Below, piece after piece: positions 7,931-16,197 of a stretch of 64,000 bases of DNA. Position 1 is the first letter of the stretch. The number at the start of each line of letters is the position of its first letter. The notes below the pieces were generated by a model, which was given only the letters and a program-made list of their open reading frames with translations, was not told where the DNA came from and ran no database searches. The stretch spans positions 1 to 64,000 of the forward strand of contig JAFKEE010000017.1 of assembly GCA_017307505.1 (NCBI GenBank), read 5' to 3'. The position numbers and the translations under genes were made by a program. This DNA is from Acidobacteriota bacterium (GTDB lineage: Bacteria; Acidobacteriota; Terriglobia; Bryobacterales; Bryobacteraceae).

Positions 7931-8730
7931 ACGGAGTAATCCTCCCTGGGCATGACGAGTTGAAAGCCGCCGATCACCAGGGCCAGCAGCAACACCGGAG
8001 CAGCAATCCACGGCTGGGCCACCAGGTCGCCGCTTTGCAGCTCCCGCAGGATCCCGCCCCACGACGGCAAGGGCTCGGACACGCCCAGGCCCAGCATGCC
8101 CAGAGTCGCCTCAGCCAGAATGAACAATGGCACCGAAGTCCAGAATTGCGCCAGCAGAACCGGCATCACGTTCGGCACCAGATGGCGCGAAACCAGGCGC
8201 CACGGCGTACAACCCGATGCCCGCGCCTGCAGCATAAAATCAGCGTCCCGCAACAGCGTGACAGCGGCGCGAACGACCCGCGCGGACGACGGCCACCCCA
8301 GCAATCCCAGAATCAGAAACGTGATCGCCATCGACGCCACTGGAGACACATTCAAAGGCAGGCAAGCCCGCACCATCAGCAACAGCAGCAGCCAGGGCAG
8401 CGAAAGGAACAGATCCACCACGCCCAGCACCACCCTCTCGGTCCAACCGCCCGCAAAACCAGCAATCCCACCGATCAACGCGGCCAGGACGCACGACAGC
8501 AGAGCCGCCGCCGGAGCCAGCGTCAGCGAAACCCGGGTTCCATACAGCAGCCGGGCCAGGCGGTCACGGCCCAACGAATCAGTCCCCAGCAGGGCCTGCT
8601 TCGACGGCGGAGAGTCCGGATTCTCTCGCATCTGCGTGGCATAATCGCCCGGCGTCCACAGCCGGGGCGCCAGCGCCGAAAGGGCCACAATGCTGAGCAG
8701 CACGACAGCCAGGCTTCGCGCAAACTTCAT
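7927..8730 (-). CDS. ABC transporter permease, DppC/OppC-like
   Basis: 267 residues from the ATG at 8730; longer in-frame extensions upstream only read through the preceding permease. Several hydrophobic segments flank the inner-membrane permease motif (ASGCTPWRLVSRHLVPNV), the EAA-like loop that docks on the ATPase. An N-terminal GTDSLGRDRLARLLYGTRVS is characteristic of DppC/OppC. ATGA overlaps join it to the permease upstream and the binding protein downstream. It forms the inner-membrane channel with the other permease. Confidence 0.92.
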   Translation of the reverse strand: MKFARSLAVVLLSIVALSALAPRLWTPGDYATQMRENPDSPPSKQALLGTDSLGRDRLARLLYGTRVSLTLAPAAALLSCVLAALIGGIAGFAGGWTERVVLGVVDLFLSLPWLLLLLMVRACLPLNVSPVASMAITFLILGLLGWPSSARVVRAAVTLLRDADFMLQARASGCTPWRLVSRHLVPNVMPVLLAQFWTSVPLFILAEATLGMLGLGVSEPLPSWGGILRELQSGDLVAQPWIAAPVLLLALVIGGFQLVMPREDYSV

Positions 8731-9590
8731 GACGCAGCCTCCTGCGGACGCCGAGCCACTAGTTCCGCCAAGGTCATAGCCGCCGTAGTCGCCAACGCGA
8801 TCAGCATCGTAAGATTCAGCAGCAGCGGCAGGTCCCGAGCCGTAGCCGCCTGCCACGCCAGCCGCCCCAATCCAGCCGCATCGCAGATGGCTTCGATGGG
8901 AATGATCGACCCGATCGCCAGGCTCAAAGACGTAGCCAGCAATGCGAACAACTGCGGAGCCGCTCCCGTAAAGACGTAGGCAGACAGGATCCGCATCTCT
9001 CCGATCCCGCGCGCCCGCGCCATGTCGATACAAGGCGCCCCATAGGCCTGGGCCAGCACGTTCCGTGCATATCGGAAAATCCGCGGCGTCAATACCAACA
9101 GCAGCACCAGTTCCACCGGAGCCCCGAACGTCAGGCAAAGGAATGCCACGACACCAGCCGGCAGGCTCAGCAGCAACCCGGCGAAGACCGCCGTAGCCGT
9201 ATCCAGGACCCACGCTCTCCGGAAAGCGGCCACCGGGATCGCCAGTGCCAGCCCGAACAGCCACGCACCGGCCAGCCCAACGCCGACCCGCTTCAGCGTC
9301 GCGGCCGCATTATTCTTCAGCAACCCCGCAATTGGCGCATTGTTCGATTGCGACTTCCCGAGATCCCCATGCACGGCGCACCACAGATACCGCGCAAACC
9401 CGCCTCCGAGGCTGTTCTCCGCCTCGCGCTGGGCTCTCATTGCGGCGATCGCCGTGCTGCTCAGACGAGGATCCAACTCCCGCTCGTCCACCAGCGCGCC
9501 CGGCGAAAACCTGACCAGGACGGCCGATCCGAACGCAGCCAGCAGGACGAGAACCGCCATGCGAGCCAGTTGTGTGCCGACTATCTTCAT
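8727..9590 (-). CDS. ABC transporter permease, DppB/OppB-like
   Basis: 287 residues, first gene of the importer operon. It has an N-terminal membrane segment (MAVLVLLAAFGSAVLVRF), a periplasmic stretch with GDLGKS as in DppB, then four to five more membrane segments and the EAA-type loop around RARGIGEMRILSAYV. It is somewhat shorter than typical DppB (about 310-340 residues). The start is the ATG at 9590; a divergent promoter region of 324 bp separates it from the GH2 gene. Confidence 0.88.
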   Translation of the reverse strand: MKIVGTQLARMAVLVLLAAFGSAVLVRFSPGALVDERELDPRLSSTAIAAMRAQREAENSLGGGFARYLWCAVHGDLGKSQSNNAPIAGLLKNNAAATLKRVGVGLAGAWLFGLALAIPVAAFRRAWVLDTATAVFAGLLLSLPAGVVAFLCLTFGAPVELVLLLVLTPRIFRYARNVLAQAYGAPCIDMARARGIGEMRILSAYVFTGAAPQLFALLATSLSLAIGSIIPIEAICDAAGLGRLAWQAATARDLPLLLNLTMLIALATTAAMTLAELVARRPQEAAS

Positions 9591-9789
9591 CTGAACCCGT
9601 TAGAATCATCGGCAGATCCGCCCCAGGTCTATACCCGAAGCTGGATTCCCTTGCAGTTTTCCTGCCAACCCTTAACGAAATGCTCCTGGGATCACAGGCA
9701 GCCGCCTGCTCGGCACCCCTGTCCTGGACGGCCGGCTCGGCCACGGCTGTCTTTCGCTTCAGCCCTCCGCGCTCAGGGCCGCCCCGTCA

Positions 9790-9818
9790 TTGCCGGTGCG
9801 GTGCCTATTCCATACAAT
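9790..9818 (+). promoter_or_regulatory. Sigma-70-type promoter for the GH2 gene
   Basis: TTGCCG (9790-9795) and TACAAT (9813-9818) are separated by exactly 17 bp. The predicted transcript would start near 9825, giving a leader of about 90 nt before the GH2 start at 9915. It lies in the 324-bp divergent region between the importer operon and the GH2 gene; I saw no convincing promoter for the minus strand there. Confidence 0.6.
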
Positions 9819-9914
9819 AAGATCTGCTCATGCGCAGAACGCGCCCGCTGGCCCCCGGATTTCAGCCAATCCCGGGATCTCGAAAGCGCCCACCTCGCGA
9901 GCAGGGAGTTGTCC

Positions 9915-12542
9915 ATGGAACCGAAGCAGCCGGATGTCGCGTACGAAACACCCACCGGATTGCCCAGGAGGGGCGCACTGCAGGCCGCCGCAGCCCTCTT
10001 CTCCGCGCCCTTTCTGACCCAGCCAACCGAAGGAGCTCAACCTTCAGCCCCGGTCGCTACGCCCGCCTCCGGTCCAAAACGGCACCAGCCTTTCGACGAA
10101 GACTGGCGCTTCCTACGGGCCGACGCCCCCGGAGCCGAACAGCCCGCCTTCAACGACTCCGCCTGGCGCACCCTGTCTCTCCCCCACGACTGGAGCGTCG
10201 AAGACCTCCCTCCCCGTCCTCCGCATGGCAACGGCGAAGGTGTCCTGTGGGGCACCGCGGACCTGCCCACCCGCGTGGGTCCCTTCGACACCGACCTCAG
10301 CGCCGGAGGCCGCGACACCGGCTGGTTCGTAGGCGGCACCGGCTGGTACCGCAAGCACTTCCGCCTCGATGCCCTGCCCGCCGGCGACCAGACCGAAATC
10401 GTCTTCGACGGCGTCTACATGAACAGCGACGTCTGGCTGAACGGACACCTCCTCGGCAACCAGCCCTACGGCTATACCACCTTCGCCTACGACCTCACCC
10501 CCCACCTGAACCGGGACGGCTCGAACGTCCTCGCCGTGCGCGTGCGCAACGAGGGCCGCAATAGCCGCTGGTACTCCGGCTCCGGCATCTATCGCCACGT
10601 CTGGCTGAACACCACCGGCAGCGTGCGCATCCCCACGTGGAGCCTCTTCGTCACCACACCCGAGGTCTCCACCCAGCGGGCCATGGTGAAAGTCTCGGCC
10701 GCGGTAGAGAACCGCACCAACGCCGCGCGGGAAGTGACGGTCCGCCTTCAGCTCTTCGACGGCAAATCACACGTATCACCGGCCCAGTCCCTCGCGCTCT
10801 CCGTCCCGGCCGGAGCGACGGCCCCGGCTGAACACACCTTCTCCCTAGACAATCCGAAACTGTGGTCGCCCGGCACCCCACACCTCTATCACGCGGAAGC
10901 GGCCGTCCTCTTGGCCGGTGCCGCGACGGACTCCGCCTCCACGCCCTTCGGCATCCGCCGGGTGGAGATCGATGCCGCGAACGGCCTGCGCATCAACGGC
11001 CAAGCCATCAAACTCAAAGGCGGCTGCCTCCACCACGACAACGGCCTGCTGGGCGCCTGCGCCATCGACCGCGCGGAAGAACGCCGCATCGAACTCATGA
11101 AGGCCAATGGCTTCAACGCCATCCGCACCAGCCACAATCCGCCCTCCCCCGCCTTCCTCGATGCCTGCGACCGGCTCGGCATGCTGGTTCTGGACGAGGC
11201 GTTCGACCAGTGGCAGCGCCAGAAGAACCCGCAGGACTATCACCTCTACTTCGACCAGTGGTGGCAGCATGACCTCGACGCCATGATCCTGCGCGACCGC
11301 AATCACCCCAGCGTCATCCTCTGGAGCATCGGCAACGAGATCCCGGAGCGCGCGGAACCAGCCGGAGTCGAAACCGCCAAACGCCTGGTGGAGCGCATCC
11401 GGCAACTCGATCCCACCCGCCTCGTCACCTCCGCCATCAGCGGCGCCCCGGCCGGCAGCGAAAGCCTCGATCCATCCTTCGTGCACCTCGATGTGGGTGG
11501 CTATAACTACATGTGGGGCTTCTACGAGAAGGACCACGCGCGCCATCCCGGACGCATCATCCTCGGCACTGAGTCGTTCCCCCAGCACGCCTTCCAGAAC
11601 TGGCAACTGGTCGAGAAGCACCCCTATGTCCTGGGCGACTTCGTCTGGACCGGCATGGACCACCTCGGCGAGTCCTCCATCGGCAACGCCCAGCTTGCCA
11701 CGCCCGGACGCGGCGGCCCGCCCGGCCAGCGGCCCTCGCAATTCAGCGGACTCGGCAACATCTTCACCGGCCTCACCAGCTTCGGCAACATCAGCCTGCC
11801 CTTCCCCTGGTTCAACTGCTACTGCGGCGATATCGACCTCATCGGTCAGCTCAAACCCCAGGGCTACTACCGCCGCATCCTGTGGGGACTCAGCAAACTC
11901 GAAATGGCCGTGCAACGGCCCGTACCGGCGGGACAGACCGAAGCCATCAGCGCCTGGGGCTGGTCCGATGAGCTGCGAAGCTGGACCTGGCCCGGCTGCG
12001 AAGGCCGGACCATGAAGGTGCGTGTGTACACCACAGGCGATCAGGTGCGTCTGCTCCTGAACGGCGAGGAGATCGGCAGCAAACCCGTCTCGCCAGACAC
12101 CCAGTTGACAGCGGAGTTCGACGTCCCTTACCGGCCCGGCGCCCTGAAAGCCGTCGCCTACAAGTCGGGCCAACCCATCTCGGAACTCGCCTTCCAGTCC
12201 ACCGGCAAGCCGGCGAAGATCAAACTCACAGCCGACCGCTCGCGGATCCGCCGGGATCGGAACGACCTTTGTTACGTGACAGTCGAGGTCGTGGATGCCG
12301 CCGGACTCCTCGTGCCGGACACGGTGCTCCCCGTCGCCTTCACAGTCAGCGGAGCCGGCGAACTCGCCGCCGCCGGCTCGGCCAATCCCAAAGACCCGTT
12401 CAGCTTTCGCAGGGCACGCCCCAAAACCTTCCACGGCCAGTGCCTCGCCATCCTGCGGCCCAAAGGCGCGGCAGGCAGCATCACCGTTCAGGCCCAGGCG
12501 GAAGGGCTCGCCGGAGCAACGATCTCGATCCAGGTTGTCTGA
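9915..12542 (+). CDS. Exported glycoside hydrolase family 2 (beta-galactosidase-like)
   Basis: 875 residues from the ATG at 9915, which has GGGAG six bases upstream; in-frame sequence before it is not protein-like. An N-terminal LPRRGALQAAAAL suggests a twin-arginine signal. GH2 layout: sugar-binding jelly roll (about 50-210, with WYRKHF and GVYMNSDVWLNG), an Ig-like domain, a TIM barrel with acid/base Glu475 in SIGNE and nucleophile Glu553 in GTES, then C-terminal Ig-like modules. RTSHNPPSP is the usual GH2 substrate-site motif. The enzyme probably removes terminal beta-galactosyl or related residues from plant or microbial glycans outside the cytoplasm; the exact sugar is not determined. 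Confidence 0.93.
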   Translation: MEPKQPDVAYETPTGLPRRGALQAAAALFSAPFLTQPTEGAQPSAPVATPASGPKRHQPFDEDWRFLRADAPGAEQPAFNDSAWRTLSLPHDWSVEDLPPRPPHGNGEGVLWGTADLPTRVGPFDTDLSAGGRDTGWFVGGTGWYRKHFRLDALPAGDQTEIVFDGVYMNSDVWLNGHLLGNQPYGYTTFAYDLTPHLNRDGSNVLAVRVRNEGRNSRWYSGSGIYRHVWLNTTGSVRIPTWSLFVTTPEVSTQRAMVKVSAAVENRTNAAREVTVRLQLFDGKSHVSPAQSLALSVPAGATAPAEHTFSLDNPKLWSPGTPHLYHAEAAVLLAGAATDSASTPFGIRRVEIDAANGLRINGQAIKLKGGCLHHDNGLLGACAIDRAEERRIELMKANGFNAIRTSHNPPSPAFLDACDRLGMLVLDEAFDQWQRQKNPQDYHLYFDQWWQHDLDAMILRDRNHPSVILWSIGNEIPERAEPAGVETAKRLVERIRQLDPTRLVTSAISGAPAGSESLDPSFVHLDVGGYNYMWGFYEKDHARHPGRIILGTESFPQHAFQNWQLVEKHPYVLGDFVWTGMDHLGESSIGNAQLATPGRGGPPGQRPSQFSGLGNIFTGLTSFGNISLPFPWFNCYCGDIDLIGQLKPQGYYRRILWGLSKLEMAVQRPVPAGQTEAISAWGWSDELRSWTWPGCEGRTMKVRVYTTGDQVRLLLNGEEIGSKPVSPDTQLTAEFDVPYRPGALKAVAYKSGQPISELAFQSTGKPAKIKLTADRSRIRRDRNDLCYVTVEVVDAAGLLVPDTVLPVAFTVSGAGELAAAGSANPKDPFSFRRARPKTFHGQCLAILRPKGAAGSITVQAQAEGLAGATISIQVV

Positions 12543-12551
12543 CCGCGCAGC

Positions 12552-13448
12552 TCAGGCGCTCGGCGTCCTCGGCCCCAGAAACCGCAGCTTGCCCGCATCG
12601 GCGTGGAAGAACACACGCTCGATCCGGCCGTCCGCAATCCCCAGCAGCAGCGCCGCAAACGGAGCATTGCCGGAATAGAACACCAGCGCCGGACGGCCGT
12701 TGAGCTCGTGCAGCTCCGTCTCCAGCGCCGCTCGCCCCGCTGTGGCCGCGATAAACGAAGCGATATTCACGGCCCCCTGCAGCGGAGCGTGAAGGTTCCG
12801 GATCCCCTCCACCCGCCGGCCCTCCGGACCTCCGTCGGTCACCATCACCGCGTCCTCGGCCAGCATCGAAACCAGCATATCCAGGTCCCCCGATTTGGCC
12901 GCCTGCGTGAACGCCTCCAGCATCCGCCGGTGCGTCTCCGGAGGAGTCGCAAACATCCGCTTCTCCGCCGAAACATTCTGCCGAGCCCGTTCCAGCAGCT
13001 TCCGGCAGGCCGCCCCGGACTTGCCGACCAGCTCGGCAATCTCCTTGTAATCGAAGTCGAACACCTCCCGCAGCAGCAGCACTGCACGCTCCGCGGGCGT
13101 CAATCGCTGCAGCACCACCAGGAACGCCATCGAGACCTGGTCCATCAGCTCCGCCCGCCCCAGGCCGCCTTCGTCCAGATCCACCGGCTCCGGCAGCCGG
13201 TCGCCCCGGCTCTCTTCCTTCCTCGTCTTCGCCGAATTGAGCTCGTTGATGCAGAGGCGAGTCACCAATGTCACCAGGTACGCACGCGGAGACGCGACCT
13301 CCGCTTCCCGTCCGCTCCAGCGTAGCCACGCCTCCTGCACCATGTCCTCGGCCCGTCCGAGATCGCCCAACATGCGGTAGGCATGAGCCACCAGCGCGCG
13401 TCGGTGCGGCTCGAACAGGGCCAGATCGGATTCGTTCGATCGAGTCAT
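12552..13448 (-). CDS. ECF sigma factor, ECF41/SigJ type with SnoaL-like C-terminal domain
   Basis: 298 residues from the ATG at 13448, overlapping the upstream membrane-protein gene by 4 nt. Sigma region 2 (LGDLGRAEDMVQEAWLRW) and region 4 (LTPAERAVLLLREVFDFDY) are followed by an approximately 110-residue SnoaL/NTF2-like domain. In ECF41 factors that extension, with a DGG motif and a linker near (W)LPEP, controls activity in place of an anti-sigma factor; here the linker reads RLPEP. The usual genomic partner, a carboxymuconolactone decarboxylase or oxidoreductase, is replaced by a small membrane protein. It converges with the GH2 gene 9 bp away. Confidence 0.93.
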   Translation of the reverse strand: MTRSNESDLALFEPHRRALVAHAYRMLGDLGRAEDMVQEAWLRWSGREAEVASPRAYLVTLVTRLCINELNSAKTRKEESRGDRLPEPVDLDEGGLGRAELMDQVSMAFLVVLQRLTPAERAVLLLREVFDFDYKEIAELVGKSGAACRKLLERARQNVSAEKRMFATPPETHRRMLEAFTQAAKSGDLDMLVSMLAEDAVMVTDGGPEGRRVEGIRNLHAPLQGAVNIASFIAATAGRAALETELHELNGRPALVFYSGNAPFAALLLGIADGRIERVFFHADAGKLRFLGPRTPSA

Positions 13449-13879
13449 CAGAACGGCTTCAGCTCCATCAGCATCGTGATCGCCCCAATCAACACGCACA
13501 TTCCATAGGCCGAATACTCAATCCGCGACACCCACGGGTCCGGCCGGTCCTCGCTGGCGGACCCCAGTCGCAGCGCACGCCGGGCCTGCCCGTGCACGGC
13601 GCCAGTAGCGAACAGCAGGATCACCGAACCCCGAAACCACCAAAATCCATGAAAGGCCCCTCGCGCCAGCAAGTCCAGCAGCAATCCGGAGAGCAGCATC
13701 GCCGCCAGGCTCGCGACGGAACACCGCAGCAAAGGGCGAAACCAGCTGGCAGACTCCGTCCAGCTCAAACCACCGCGGCGTGCCACCGCCGCCCCCAAAC
13801 CGATCGCGGTCATCGTGCCCAACCCGAGCACCGCCACCAATACATGCGCCACCAGCGTAGCTGCGTACAAAGGACTCAC
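13448..13879 (-). CDS. Small integral membrane protein co-transcribed with an ECF41 sigma factor
   Basis: 143 residues from a GTG start. Four hydrophobic segments are visible (about 7-30, 50-72, 80-97 and 120-138), with HVLVAVLGLGTMTAIGLGA at the start resembling DUF2269-type membrane proteins. I assign no enzymatic role. The 4-nt overlap with the sigma gene suggests it is the target or partner of that factor. An ECF41-like promoter candidate lies 54 bp upstream. It could be a sensor or simply a regulated membrane protein. Confidence 0.75.
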   Translation of the reverse strand: MSPLYAATLVAHVLVAVLGLGTMTAIGLGAAVARRGGLSWTESASWFRPLLRCSVASLAAMLLSGLLLDLLARGAFHGFWWFRGSVILLFATGAVHGQARRALRLGSASEDRPDPWVSRIEYSAYGMCVLIGAITMLMELKPF

Positions 13880-13932
13880 GGTGTCACCGCCCGCCCGCTG
13901 GCTTCCATCACAAAGAGTTTCATAACAGTTGA

Positions 13933-13960
13933 GACCAGGGAGACACCCCGTTTTGTGACA
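13933..13960 (-). promoter_or_regulatory. Candidate ECF41-type promoter (degenerate)
   Basis: On the minus strand TGTCACA (13960-13954) is followed after 17 bp by GGTC (13936-13933). The motif known for ECF41 factors is TGTCACA, 16 bp, CGTC. The -35 part is perfect; the -10 part has one mismatch and the spacer is one base longer. It precedes the membrane protein and ECF41 gene pair, so autoregulation is plausible. Confidence 0.45.
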
Positions 13961-14000
13961 AGGCGCAAGTCCAGCGAAGGGTCACGGACCATCCGGCGGC

Positions 14001-15266
14001 CTAGGAAGAACTGCGCGCCCCCAATCTCTCACGCAGTCGGGCCGATCGCGTCAACAGATAGTTGCGCTCCGGTTGGCTGGTCGTGCGGCCGGCGGCGATC
14101 CGGTAGCTTTCCATCGCGGCCTCCCCATCTCCTGCCATCTCCTGCAGGTGCGCCCACACAGCATCCAGCCGATGGTGCCCCGCCAGCCGGCCGCCCTTGT
14201 CCAGTGCCTCCACCAGCTCCAGCCCCTTGGCCGCCCCGTGCACCATGGCCACCGCAACCGCGTAGTTGAGCTCCACCATCGGGTTGTCGGACATCCGCCT
14301 CTGCACCTCATACAGCGCCAGGATCTGCGGCCAGTCCGTATCTTCCACACGCGCCGCTTCATCGTGGACAGCTGCCACCGCCGCCTGCAGTTGGTAGGGA
14401 CCGACCGCCCCTTTGGGCAGCGCCGCCGTCACCAGGGCAACGCCCTCGGCGATAAAGTCCTGATCCCACAAGCTTCGATCCTGCTCCGCCAGAGGAATCA
14501 GCTCGCCGTTCGGACCCGACCGAGCCGCCCGCCGGGCGTCCGTCAGCAACATCAGCGCCAGCAGCCCCATCACCTCTGGATCTTCCGGAAGCAGTGCCTG
14601 CACGGCCCGCGTCAACCGGATCGCCTCCAGCGACAGTTCGCAGCGTTGCAACTCCGGGCCTTCGCTGCTGGTGTAGCCCTCATTAAAGATCAGGTAAAGA
14701 ACGTGCAGCGCGCTCCGCAGGCGTTCGGCCCTCTCCTTTTCGGTCGGCATGCTGAAAGGAACGCCGGAAGCCTTGATGCTCTGTTTGGCCCGGCTGATGC
14801 GCTGCGCCATGGTCGACTCCGGCACCAGGAACGCTCGCGCGATCTCCGCTGTGGTCAGGCCGCCCACAGCCCGCAAAGTCAGCGCGATGGCGGACGCCGG
14901 CGTCAACGCCGGATGGCAGCACATGAACAGCAGAACGAGCGTGTCATCCTGCATCGAATCCGCTTCCACGTCCGCCGGCGGAGCCAGATAGCCAAAATGC
15001 AGTGCGGCATCGGTCTCCCGCCGCCGGCGCGCCGACTCGCTCCGTTGGTGGTCGGTCATACGCCGCCCGGCCACCTGGATCAGCCACCCGCGCGGATTGT
15101 CGGGCAGCCCGTCGCGCGGCCATTGCGTCGCCGCCGCAATCAGGGCCTCCTGCACCGCATCTTCCGCGGCCGTGAAGTCGCGAAAACGGCGGATCACCGC
15201 ACCCAGCACCTGCGGCGCAAGTTCGCGCAGCAGATGCTCGGCGCCGTCATCCCAGCATCTCTTCAT
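14001..15266 (-). CDS. ECF sigma factor, ECF42 type with TPR-like C-terminal extension
   Basis: 421 residues from the ATG at 15266, overlapping the upstream DGPF gene by 4 nt. Region 2 (FRDFTAAEDAVQEALIAA) and region 4 (LTTAEIARAFLVPESTMAQ) are followed by about 200 helical residues (NEGYTSSEGPELQRCEL onward) with TPR-like periodicity. This is the hallmark of the ECF42 group, in which the extension is needed for function and no anti-sigma factor is known. The partner encoding a DGPF/YCII protein is also characteristic. Confidence 0.95.
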   Translation of the reverse strand: MKRCWDDGAEHLLRELAPQVLGAVIRRFRDFTAAEDAVQEALIAAATQWPRDGLPDNPRGWLIQVAGRRMTDHQRSESARRRRETDAALHFGYLAPPADVEADSMQDDTLVLLFMCCHPALTPASAIALTLRAVGGLTTAEIARAFLVPESTMAQRISRAKQSIKASGVPFSMPTEKERAERLRSALHVLYLIFNEGYTSSEGPELQRCELSLEAIRLTRAVQALLPEDPEVMGLLALMLLTDARRAARSGPNGELIPLAEQDRSLWDQDFIAEGVALVTAALPKGAVGPYQLQAAVAAVHDEAARVEDTDWPQILALYEVQRRMSDNPMVELNYAVAVAMVHGAAKGLELVEALDKGGRLAGHHRLDAVWAHLQEMAGDGEAAMESYRIAAGRTTSQPERNYLLTRSARLRERLGARSSS

Positions 15267-15667
15267 CACACAAATTCTTCGGGCGGACCGCTCATCACCT
15301 GCCGGACTTCTATCGGCATATTCAGCGGCACCCCACCCTTGCCGGGTGCGGCCGAAGCTCGTGCGGCAATGGCATACGCCTGCTCCGTCGTCTCGACATC
15401 CACGATCCAGTAGCCCGCCAGGAACTCCTTCGACTCCGGAAACACACCGTCCGTCACCGGTGCGCCATCTTTCCCGGCACGCACGATGACGGCCTGCTCC
15501 GGCCCCGCCAGCCCCTCGGCCGAAACAAGCTGGCCCGCCGCGCGCAGTTCCCGGTTCAGGTTCATCATGAAGCCGATATGCGCCTTGATGTCCTCATGGG
15601 GCCAGGTGGTGATGGGCTCGCCCTTCATGTTGTCCTTGCTCATCATCATCATGAGAATGTATTTCAT
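15266..15667 (-). CDS. YCII-related (DGPF) protein, partner of the ECF42 sigma factor
   Basis: 133 residues with the YCII-like fold markers: start MKYILMMMMS, the DGVFPESKE stretch in place of the usual DGPF loop, and AGYWIVDVETTEQAYAIA. The biochemical role of these proteins is unknown; they are the standard neighbours and targets of ECF42 factors. It is the first gene of a two-gene minus-strand operon and is preceded by an ECF42-type promoter at 15723-15749. A second family member lies alone at 34630-35031. Confidence 0.92.
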   Translation of the reverse strand: MKYILMMMMSKDNMKGEPITTWPHEDIKAHIGFMMNLNRELRAAGQLVSAEGLAGPEQAVIVRAGKDGAPVTDGVFPESKEFLAGYWIVDVETTEQAYAIAARASAAPGKGGVPLNMPIEVRQVMSGPPEEFV

Positions 15668-15722
15668 GTCTGGTTCCAGCTCCTCTCGATTCTCGCACTC
15701 ACCTGTGCGGATTCATGGGTGA

Positions 15723-15749
15723 GTCGGAGCAGGTCTCGCCTTCTCGACA
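15723..15749 (-). promoter_or_regulatory. ECF42-type promoter
   Basis: On the minus strand TGTCGA (15749-15744) and CGAC (15726-15723) are 17 bp apart. The promoter motif reported for ECF42 factors is TGTCGA with CG(A/T)C. It ends about 55 bp before the DGPF start codon, which places a transcript start at a sensible distance and implies the sigma factor activates its own operon. Confidence 0.72.
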
Positions 15750-15860
15750 TCCCGGCACAAAAATTCTCTCGCTTGCCTCCGTCGTTACACACGACATGCA
15801 GGCGAACAACGGACCGCAATGACGTTGAACTTGGCTGCCTGGCCGGACAGGACGGATCTG

Positions 15861-16070
15861 TCAGCGCTGGATGCTCACCGCGCTGTCTTCGAGCTCATAG
15901 CCCTCGTCCTGGGCTGTCTGATGGGCCAGCGACCGCAAGGCCGCCTCATCGGCGTCGTGCCCGGTGCCTTTGCAGGTTCGCCGGACCGCCTCCCCGCCCA
16001 CCTGGATCCTGACGATCCAGACCTTCTTCGTGGTATCCCAGAACACCTCGGCGGCATTTGCTCGTACCAT
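15861..16070 (-). CDS. Small hypothetical protein
   Basis: 69 residues from the ATG at 16070. The sequence looks like a real small fold: a beta-like stretch (AAEVFWDTTKKVWIVRIQVG) followed by an acidic helix (DEAALRSLAHQTAQDEGYEL). I do not recognise a family; an in-frame extension upstream has no start signal. It stands alone, divergent from the GH130 gene, with about 130 bp between. No clear ribosome-binding site is visible, so this is a moderate call. Confidence 0.5.
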   Translation of the reverse strand: MVRANAAEVFWDTTKKVWIVRIQVGGEAVRRTCKGTGHDADEAALRSLAHQTAQDEGYELEDSAVSIQR

Positions 16071-16197
16071 GTTCACGACAGTAACCCCGCTTGCCGCCGG
16101 ATTCAAGCGTATTCCGGCCGGATTCCGCAGTTCCTTGCCCCGTTGAAGTTGGAGCCGTGATTCAATCGAGTGAGGCCTCAAGCCCAGGTAGAACCCT

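Noticed and set aside
9348..9914. N-terminal extension of the GH2 frame to 9348
   Set aside because: It overlaps the divergent permease gene and the promoter, and is not protein-like; the ATG at 9915 has a ribosome-binding site and a Tat-type signal.
10845..12434. 529-codon minus-strand frame inside the GH2 gene
   Set aside because: Antisense shadow with skewed Gly/Ala/Val composition.
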